The notes below the pieces were generated by a model. The model worked only from the letters and a program-made list of their open reading frames with translations, did no database searches and was not told the DNA's origin. From NCBI GenBank assembly GCA_035545255.1, contig DASZYR010000261.1, positions 1 to 6,937 of the forward strand: a DNA stretch of 6,937 nt. The letters run 5' to 3'. Position numbers and translations under genes: made by a program. The DNA is from Dokdonella_A sp035545255. GTDB lineage: Bacteria > Pseudomonadota > Gammaproteobacteria > Xanthomonadales > Rhodanobacteraceae. Below are positions 1 to 5,692 of the stretch, piece after piece (position 1 is the first letter of the stretch; the number at the start of each line of letters is the position of its first letter).

Positions 1-815
1 CGCTTCGCGATCGCAAGATCACCTCGTTCGCGATGGAGCTCCTGACGCGCACGACGCGCGCGCAGGCCATGGACGTCCTGTCGTCGCAGGCCGCGGTCGC
101 CGGCTACAAGGCCGTGCTGATCGCGGCCGAGGCCGCTCCGAAGTTCTTCCCGATGCTGACGACCGCGGCCGGCACGATCCGCCCGTCGAAGGTGCTGATC
201 GTCGGCGCTGGCGTGGCAGGTTTGCAGGCGATCGCGACCGCGCGACGGCTCGGCGCGCAGGTCGAAGGCTTCGACGTGCGCCCGGAGACGAAGGAGCAGA
301 TCGAATCGCTCGGCGCGAAGTTCCTCGATCTCGGCGTCAGCGCGGCCGGCAGCGGCGGCTACGCGCGCGAGCTGACCGCCGAGGAACGCGAGAGACAGCA
401 GCAGGCGCTCGCCGAGCAACTGAAATCGTTCGACGTCGTCGTGACGACCGCCGCCGTGCCGGGCCGCAAGGCGCCGCGCATCATCTCGGCGGCGATGGTC
501 GCCGGCATGAAGCCGGGCGCGGTCATCGTCGACATCGCGGCGGAGACCGGCGGCAACGTCGAGATCACCGAAGCCGGCAAGACCGTCGTCAGCCCGAACG
601 GCGTGAGCGTGATCGGCACGACGAACCTGCCGTCCAGCGCGCCGGTGCATGCGAGCGAGATGTATGCGCGCAATCTCTACAATTTTCTGGAATTGAGCCT
701 CAAGGACGGGGCGATCAATCTCGACTGGAACGACGAACTGATCGCGAAGACGTGCCTGACGCACGGCGGCGAGATCAGAAACGAAGCGGCGAAGAAACGG
801 GTGGAAGGCGGCTGA
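1..815 (+). CDS. pntAa: NAD(P) transhydrogenase subunit alpha part 1, PntAa (5'-truncated)
   Basis: This is the soluble NAD(H)-binding domain I of the proton-translocating transhydrogenase. It hands hydride from NADH to NADP+ in domain III at the cytoplasmic face of the inner membrane. The frame is open from base 3 (LRDRKITSFAMELL...), so the ATG at 33 is internal; about 270 residues are visible and roughly 100 N-terminal ones lie outside the window. Visible family features, in order, are the segment around RAQAMDVLSSQAAVAGYKAV, the Rossmann glycine motif GAGVAGLQAIATARRLGA followed by FDVRPETKEQ, a GGYARELT stretch matching the mobile loop of domain I, VVTTAAVPGRKAP, and VIVDIAAETGGN. The protein ends after domain I without membrane helices, as expected for the split three-gene form rather than the fused E. 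coli PntA. It is the first gene of pntAa-pntAb-pntB; the promoter is outside the window. Confidence 0.96.
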   Translation, partial: LRDRKITSFAMELLTRTTRAQAMDVLSSQAAVAGYKAVLIAAEAAPKFFPMLTTAAGTIRPSKVLIVGAGVAGLQAIATARRLGAQVEGFDVRPETKEQIESLGAKFLDLGVSAAGSGGYARELTAEERERQQQALAEQLKSFDVVVTTAAVPGRKAPRIISAAMVAGMKPGAVIVDIAAETGGNVEITEAGKTVVSPNGVSVIGTTNLPSSAPVHASEMYARNLYNFLELSLKDGAINLDWNDELIAKTCLTHGGEIRNEAAKKRVEGG

Positions 816-826
816 CATGCCCCGGT

Positions 827-903
827 GTCATCCCGGCGAGAGCCGGGATCCATTTTGATCTTCGCCGCAGAAGCACATGGATTCCGGCTTTCGCCGGAAT
901 GAC
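827..903. repeat. 77-bp palindromic intergenic repeat made of two hairpins (VIPAxAGI type)
   Basis: Two 27-bp arms (827-853 and 877-903) are inverted copies agreeing at 24 of 27 positions, separated by 23 bp. Each arm is also a hairpin: 830-837 pairs with 842-849 around loop GAGA, and 881-888 pairs with 893-900 around loop TTTC, each 8 bp and perfect. The element lies entirely between pntAa and pntAb, 11 nt after the pntAa stop and 33 nt before the pntAb start. Repeats with the core GTCATTCCCGC...GCGGGAATGAC are widespread in proteobacteria, and their translations give spurious peptides such as VIPARAGIH and WIPAFAGMT, both readable here. It resembles a REP/MITE-like non-autonomous element; no transposase or RAYT gene is in the window. 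Confidence 0.85.
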
Positions 904-924
904 GAGTACGGTGAAGGCGGCAGC

Positions 925-928
925 GGAG
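925..928 (+). promoter_or_regulatory. Shine-Dalgarno site deciding the pntAb start
   Basis: GGAG lies 8 nt upstream of the ATG at 937. The same frame is open back to an ATG at 877, but that codon is inside the repeat's right arm and would add a repeat-encoded MDSGFRRND leader. This site supports the start at 937. Confidence 0.7.
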
Positions 929-936
929 ACGAAACG

Positions 937-1227
937 ATGATCGACGGATTCCTCGCGCTCTACATCTTCATGCTCGCCGCGTTCACCGGCAAGGAAATCA
1001 TCGGGCGCGTGCCGGTGATCCTGCACACGCCGCTGATGTCGGGCTCGAACTTCGTGCACGGCATCGTGCTCGTCGGCGCGATGATCGCGCTCGCGAACGC
1101 GGAATCGCCGCTCGCGAAGGCGATCGGATTCGTCGGCGTCGTGCTCGGCGCGGGCAATGCGGCGGGCGGTTACGTCGTGACCGAGCGCATGCTCGAGATG
1201 TTCAAGTCGAGCAAGGACAAGAAGTGA
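937..1227 (+). CDS. pntAb: NAD(P) transhydrogenase subunit alpha part 2, PntAb
   Basis: This small inner-membrane subunit contributes part of domain II, the proton-conducting membrane segment of transhydrogenase. The product has 96 residues, normal for PntAb, and starts MIDGFLALYIFMLAAFTGKE. Hydrophobic segments are seen at about residues 4-17, 38-54 and 61-82, with the conserved VPVILHTPLMSGSN loop at 25-38 between the first two. The GAGNAAGGYVVTERMLEMF segment and a short lysine-rich tail finish it. His41, in the SNFVHG segment, sits about where the Thermus thermophilus alpha2 His42 linked to proton transfer is found (alignment from memory). The start at 937 is chosen over the in-frame ATG at 877, which lies within a palindromic repeat and would add a non-homologous leader. 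It sits between pntAa and pntB with a repeat on each side. Confidence 0.95.
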   Translation: MIDGFLALYIFMLAAFTGKEIIGRVPVILHTPLMSGSNFVHGIVLVGAMIALANAESPLAKAIGFVGVVLGAGNAAGGYVVTERMLEMFKSSKDKK

Positions 1228-1243
1228 AGCGCGCGAAGACCCC

Positions 1244-1313
1244 GTAGGAGCGGCTTCAGCCGCGAGCTTTTTGGTCCATGCGCAAAGAAGATCGCGGCTG
1301 AAGCCGCTCCTAC
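1244..1313. repeat. 70-bp palindromic repeat with perfect 22-bp arms (GTAGGAGCGGCTTCAGCC type)
   Basis: The arm at 1244-1265 is an exact inverted copy of 1292-1313. Inside these arms, 1267-1272 pairs with 1285-1290 (one G-T pair), so nearly the whole element can fold into one long hairpin. Each arm also holds its own small hairpin, GCGGC-TTCA-GCCGC at 1250-1263 and its mirror at 1294-1307. It fills the gap between pntAb (stop 16 nt upstream) and pntB (start 43 nt downstream). From memory, repeats with this core are abundant between genes in Xanthomonadaceae and relatives and are REP-like. Spurious frames through it read SGFSRDL or RLKPLLQ. It is a different family from the 827-903 element. 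Confidence 0.87.
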
Positions 1314-1355
1314 AACGGCAGAGCCAACTGCAGAGCCGCACGCGGGGACACTCGG

Positions 1356-2762
<1,407 letters not shown>

Positions 2763-2775
2763 GCGCAACAAGGCC

Positions 2776-3900
2776 ATGCCGGCTGCGGCAAGCGCTCCAC
2801 GTGGCGGACATCGCCTTGCTCACATCGATGCGATGCGGGCGATCGCTGCCTTTCTCGTGCTCTGGGTGCATGTATCAGGATCGTTTCTCAGACTAGGCCC
2901 ATCGGGTGTCTGGGTACACGATCTCACCGGTCCGATCAACATGGGCCGGATCGGCGTCGTGATGTTTTTCGCGATCAGCGGATTCGTCGTGCCGTTCAGC
3001 ATCAAGCTGGCGCACCCGCACCCGATCCGGGAATTCCTCCTCACCCGATTCTTTCGGCTTTATCCTGCCTACTGGCTTTCGATTCCGCTTGGAATCTTCG
3101 CGAACTGGCTGTGGAGCAGGCCGTTCACGTGGCCGATGCTGGCGGTCAACCTGACGATGCTGGAGTACATCTTCGATGTCGATCCGATCATCGGGCTGTA
3201 CTGGACGCTGGCGGTCGAGTTCGTCTTCTACGTGTGCTGCGCCCTCCTTGTCGCGATGCACAGCATCGCGAACTATCGGCGGATCGGTCTTCTTGTCGTG
3301 CTCCTCCTCGCGACGCATGCAACGATCGTTGCCGTGTCGTGGAACCGCGTTGGCGGCGCCTACTACAGTTTCTCGGCGTGGTTCATCAATCTCGCGATCA
3401 TGTTCTGGGGCACGCTTTATCGCGCGCACTCGGAAGATACCGGCCTCGAGCGTCCGGAGCGGACCCTCATGTGGTCCGTCGCGATCTTCATCGTCATTGT
3501 CTACCCGCTTGCGTTCCGGTTTCTGATCGGTGTGCCGTTGAGCTTCACGATCGGCTATTCGATCGGCGTTCTTCTATTCATCGTCGGGACGCGCTTCCTG
3601 CGAATCACGTTCGCGCCGCTGGCATGGCTCGGCCTGGTCAGCTATTCGGTTTATCTTTTGCATCCGGTCGTATTGGCCGTCGTGCTGCGCGGCCTCATGG
3701 CTTTGCCGCGCGATTCGTGGTGGCGGACGTGGCATCTCGGCGCATATGTCGTACTCGTTGCCGTCGTGACGAGCGCGGTCGCGGCGGCGGTCTATTACTG
3801 CATCGAGAAGCCGTTCATCGCGCTCGGTCGGCGACTTGCGCGGCGCTTCTTCGATCAGCCTGACGTCGTACCCCGATCGGTTCGAGCATCGCCTAGCTGA
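2776..3900 (+). CDS. OafA/YrhL-type membrane O-acyltransferase (acyltransferase family 3)
   Basis: This integral inner-membrane enzyme probably moves an acyl group, often acetyl, onto a surface or extracellular glycan; the acceptor cannot be told from sequence. The 374 residues have about ten hydrophobic helices. Family landmarks are HIDAMRAIAAFLVLWVH (16-32, with the TM1 histidine at 32), FFAISGFV (64-71), RFFRLYPAYW (91-100), YWTLAVEFVFYV (142-153, Glu148), SYSVYLLHPVV (289-299) and a terminal YYCIEKPF. There is no C-terminal SGNH domain. The ATG at 2776 has a poor ribosome site (AAGG two bases upstream), but the next in-frame ATG at 2833 would cut the conserved TM1 motif. It begins 13 nt after pntB with no visible terminator, so read-through or coupling is plausible, though no functional link to transhydrogenase is known. 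Codons are less GC-biased than in pntB. Confidence 0.9.
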   Translation: MPAAASAPRGGHRLAHIDAMRAIAAFLVLWVHVSGSFLRLGPSGVWVHDLTGPINMGRIGVVMFFAISGFVVPFSIKLAHPHPIREFLLTRFFRLYPAYWLSIPLGIFANWLWSRPFTWPMLAVNLTMLEYIFDVDPIIGLYWTLAVEFVFYVCCALLVAMHSIANYRRIGLLVVLLLATHATIVAVSWNRVGGAYYSFSAWFINLAIMFWGTLYRAHSEDTGLERPERTLMWSVAIFIVIVYPLAFRFLIGVPLSFTIGYSIGVLLFIVGTRFLRITFAPLAWLGLVSYSVYLLHPVVLAVVLRGLMALPRDSWWRTWHLGAYVVLVAVVTSAVAAAVYYCIEKPFIALGRRLARRFFDQPDVVPRSVRASPS

Positions 3901-4339
3901 TGGACCCGCCCCACGATCCGCGTGCGGTCCACGCAGTTCCTGCCGCGCCGACCAGTATCGCAGCGAGCAACGTCGCGACGCCGACGGCGTCCAGGTTCGC
4001 CCACATGATGTCGAATGCCATGCGCGGCTCGATCTGGCGTAACGCTTCGCGCAGCGGCAGTCCGAGCATCGATGCGACCTGCGCGCTGGCCTGGAGATAA
4101 AGCGAATAGGCGCTCGCGAGCGCGATGCTGGCTGCGGCGAAGATGGCGCCGCTCCAGCGTCCGGCGTATCCGTGCGCGCGCAGCGCCCAGACGATGAGTC
4201 CCGCGATCGGCAACGCGAGCGCGACCAGGTCGCGACGCGCATACAGTGCGATCAGACACCAGACAGCGCCGCCGGCGAGCGCCGTCATCAACGCTGTCGC
4301 GATTCCGATCCAGTGCGTGCGGCGCGGCGCGGCGGCCAT
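3893..4339 (-). CDS. Small inner-membrane protein of unknown function, four predicted helices
   Basis: I do not recognise a family. The 148-residue product starts MAAAPRRTHWIGIATALMTA. It has hydrophobic segments near residues 11-33, 38-54, 62-83 and 115-137, so four membrane helices are likely. An amphipathic stretch at 84-112 (ASMLGLPLREALRQIEPRM) joins the last two and is the most protein-like soluble part. The N-terminal PRR suggests the N-terminus stays in the cytoplasm. Start support is good: GAGAGG at 4352-4347 lies 7 nt before the ATG. It is the third gene of a minus-strand run, 83 nt after the acetyltransferase, and may have its own promoter at 4378-4383. Its TAG stop lies inside the end of the convergent acyltransferase gene (8-bp overlap). 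The hydrophobic pattern, ribosome site and position argue for a real gene. Confidence 0.72.
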   Translation of the reverse strand: MAAAPRRTHWIGIATALMTALAGGAVWCLIALYARRDLVALALPIAGLIVWALRAHGYAGRWSGAIFAAASIALASAYSLYLQASAQVASMLGLPLREALRQIEPRMAFDIMWANLDAVGVATLLAAILVGAAGTAWTARGSWGGSIS

Positions 4340-4368
4340 CCAGCATCCTCTCGCCAGTGCAGGATGGC
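4335..4368 (-). promoter_or_regulatory. Possible leader hairpins covering the start or the ribosome site of the membrane-protein gene
   Basis: Read on the minus strand, GCCATCC (4368-4362) can pair perfectly with GGATGGC (4341-4335), which contains the start codon. Alternatively CATCCT (4366-4361) can pair with AGGATG (4349-4344), which takes in the last bases of the GAGAGG ribosome site. The two pairings exclude each other. The repeats are plain in the sequence; a regulatory role is inference, and stems of 6-7 bp in GC-rich DNA can arise by chance. Confidence 0.3.
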
Positions 4369-4377
4369 GAAGCGCCG

Positions 4378-4383
4378 ATCATA
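4378..4383 (-). promoter_or_regulatory. Candidate -10 element (TATGAT) ahead of the membrane-protein gene
   Basis: On the minus strand TATGAT matches the sigma-70 -10 consensus at 5 of 6 bases and lies in the 83-nt gap after the acetyltransferase gene. The hexamer 17 bp upstream, TTCCAA (4406-4401), matches the -35 consensus at only 3 of 6. A start about 7 nt downstream would give a leader of about 30 nt. Confidence 0.3.
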
Positions 4384-4411
4384 GCTGCGCGCCGCCGGCG
4401 TTGGAATTGCG

Positions 4412-4421
4412 CGAAATTTCG
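4412..4421. repeat. 10-bp perfect palindrome just after the acetyltransferase stop
   Basis: CGAAATTTCG is self-complementary and lies directly after the minus-strand stop codon (4425-4423), upstream of the candidate TATGAT. It lacks the stem-loop and T-run of a terminator. It could be a small operator half or chance; AT-rich palindromes are uncommon in this GC-rich window. Confidence 0.3.
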
Positions 4422-4422
4422 G

Positions 4423-4884
4423 TCAAGCAGCTGCGGCGGGCAGCGGTTTGGCGAAATGGAACGAAGTGACGACCATGCCTTCGCGAAAATAGAACCGGTG
4501 TGCCTGCTGGCGCTGGGTGCCGGAGTCGAGGTTGAATTTCGTGCAGAGCGACCCGCGTGCGATGCGCTGCAGGTGGTCCAGCAGCGCCTTGCCGATGCCC
4601 TGCGAGCGCAAGGTCTCATCCGTGACCAGATCGTCGACGTACATCTGCACGCCGTCGACGGTGTTCTCGAAGATGCGATGGACGGCGACGCCAACGACGC
4701 GATCGCCTTCCGCGGCAACGCACATGCGCGCCCCTTGCGCGAAGACGCGCTGCATTTTCGCGGTGTAACCATCGGGCAGGTGCGGGCGCAGTTGCCGATG
4801 CACGGTTTCGGCGCGGGCAAGCCAATCGGGCTCGATGACGGTTCCATCCGGGCCGTTGATATCGATGACGCGGATCGTGTTCAT
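4423..4884 (-). CDS. GNAT-family N-acetyltransferase
   Basis: This is a probable cytoplasmic acetyl-CoA-dependent acetyltransferase; the acceptor amine is unknown. The product has 153 residues, a single GNAT domain. Motif A is seen as VDDLVTDETLRSQGIGKALL (83-102), with the acetyl-CoA pyrophosphate-binding signature R93-S-Q-G-I-G. Strand beta-4 is MYVDDLV, and the C-terminal FNLDSGTQRQQAHRFYFREG (117-136) followed by FHFAKPL is typical of the family. The start ATG overlaps the stop of the upstream flavin-protein gene (ATGA at 4884-4881), and GGAG at 4895-4892 lies 7 nt upstream, so the two are probably translated together. The pairing with a flavin protein and a divergent MocR regulator suggests one functional unit, perhaps amine or vitamin B6 related. 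That role is inference. Confidence 0.92.
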   Translation of the reverse strand: MNTIRVIDINGPDGTVIEPDWLARAETVHRQLRPHLPDGYTAKMQRVFAQGARMCVAAEGDRVVGVAVHRIFENTVDGVQMYVDDLVTDETLRSQGIGKALLDHLQRIARGSLCTKFNLDSGTQRQQAHRFYFREGMVVTSFHFAKPLPAAAA

Positions 4885-5597
4885 GCGCGCGCTCCGAGTG
4901 CGATCAGTCCTTGTACCGACCGCGGCGTGCTTATACCTGCGCCGACGTTCGGATCGGAAATCGGTTCGCCATACGCGGCACGCTGCGGCACGACGCCGGC
5001 CCAGTATGGCAGAGCGAGATCGGCCGCATCGTCCTTGACGCCGCCGCTGCGGATCTTCGCGCTGGCATCCTCGATGGCGAAGCGCAGCACGTGCGTTGCC
5101 GAGAGTTCGTTGCGATCGGGCGGGCGCGATTCCGCGGCGCGTCCCGGGACGATCGCGTCGACGAAACGCGCGAGCGCCGCGATCTTCCCGTCGGGATCGT
5201 TCACGATGGCCGCCTTGCCGAACGCGACGACCGAGCGATAGTTCACCGAGTGATGGAAATGCGAGCGCGCGAGCACGAGACCGTCGACGTGCGTCACGCC
5301 GAGGCAGGCGGGCACCCCTGAGCCGAGCGCGCCGACGAGGCGGCTCGCGATCGAACCGTGCAGCAGCAGCGTATCGCCGTCGCGTGCGTAGAGCATCGGG
5401 ATCACGAACGGTTGCGCGTCGATCGAGAACGCGACGTGCGCCACGATTCCGTCATCGAGGATCGCGTGGATCGCTTCGCGCTCGTAACGCGCGCGCGCCT
5501 TCGTGCGGTCGACGCGATGGCGTGCGCGAGGCTTGTTCGTGCCCGCTTTCGCGGTGCCGGTCGATGCTGCGCTTGCGCGCCCGGATGCTTGCGGCAT
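4881..5597 (-). CDS. Pyridoxamine 5'-phosphate oxidase-like FMN-binding split-barrel protein
   Basis: This resembles the Pyridox_ox_2 branch of flavin split-barrel proteins rather than canonical PdxH. Members bind FMN or related cofactors, and most have no proven substrate. The core runs from about residue 38 (RYEREAIHAILDDGIVAHVA) through QPFVIPMLYARDGDTLLLHGS (62-82), GLVLARSHFHHSVNYRSVV (106-124), the VPGRAAESRPP region (150-160), and the ASAKIRSGGVKDDAADLALPYWAGVVP block (178-204), which is very typical of this family. The first 38 residues are a basic Ala/Thr/Arg-rich extension with no visible domain. The ATG at 5597 is the only reasonable start I see, although its ribosome site is weak (GCGAGAA). 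It is first in a minus-strand run and overlaps the acetyltransferase by 4 bp. It is divergent from a MocR regulator, a common arrangement for PLP-sensing regulators. Confidence 0.9.
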   Translation of the reverse strand: MPQASGRASAASTGTAKAGTNKPRARHRVDRTKARARYEREAIHAILDDGIVAHVAFSIDAQPFVIPMLYARDGDTLLLHGSIASRLVGALGSGVPACLGVTHVDGLVLARSHFHHSVNYRSVVAFGKAAIVNDPDGKIAALARFVDAIVPGRAAESRPPDRNELSATHVLRFAIEDASAKIRSGGVKDDAADLALPYWAGVVPQRAAYGEPISDPNVGAGISTPRSVQGLIALGARA

Positions 5598-5692
5598 GGC
5601 GTTCTCGCTTCACGACGATTCGATGGCGACTCTACGTCCGCATATTGGTACCATGGAGCTCCACCATCATCGGCAATGATGGAGCCAATCGC
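5598..5692. promoter_or_regulatory. Divergent control region with nested repeats, candidate MocR operator
   Basis: These 95 bp separate two divergent start codons. Visible structures are: ATTGGTACCAT (5644-5654) mirrored by ATGGAGCCAAT (5679-5689), 9 of 11 matching; ATGGAGC as a direct repeat at 5653-5659 and 5679-5685, 26 bp apart; the palindrome TGGTACCA (5646-5653); and CCATCAT-N5-ATGATGG (5664-5682), a perfect 7-bp stem that includes GG of the regulator's ribosome site. Known MocR regulators such as GabR bind paired direct and inverted half-sites near the divergent promoter, so this is the natural operator. I could not find a convincing -35/-10 pair in either direction; weak hexamers exist but none at good spacing. 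Confidence 0.55.
5681..5684 (+). promoter_or_regulatory. Shine-Dalgarno site of the MocR gene
   Basis: GGAG lies 8 nt before the ATG at 5693. Nearby ATGs at 5653, 5676 and 5679 are out of frame, so this site fixes the start. Its first two bases belong to the right arm of the CCATCAT/ATGATGG inverted repeat. Confidence 0.65.

Noticed and set aside
827..903. CRISPR array or intrinsic terminator
   Set aside because: There are only two inverted arms, no regularly spaced direct repeats, and no T-run after either hairpin.
752..940. Small 62-codon plus-strand frame containing VIPARAGIH and WIPAFAGMT
   Set aside because: These peptides are simply translations of the 827-903 repeat, a common source of false hypothetical proteins.
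3855..4847. 330-codon open frame on the minus strand over the GNAT and membrane-protein genes
   Set aside because: It overlaps both better-supported genes in another frame and is Arg/Ser/Ala-rich without motifs.
4246..5241. 331-codon open frame on the plus strand across the minus-strand genes
   Set aside because: It is antisense to the membrane protein, GNAT and flavin-protein genes, which have recognisable motifs or good start signals; no domain is visible in this frame.
5644..5660. Adjacent restriction-site-like run (GGTACC, CCATGG, GAGCTC) suggesting a cloning vector polylinker
   Set aside because: The three sites overlap with no vector sequence nearby, and the region is a natural divergent promoter whose repeats account for the palindromes.
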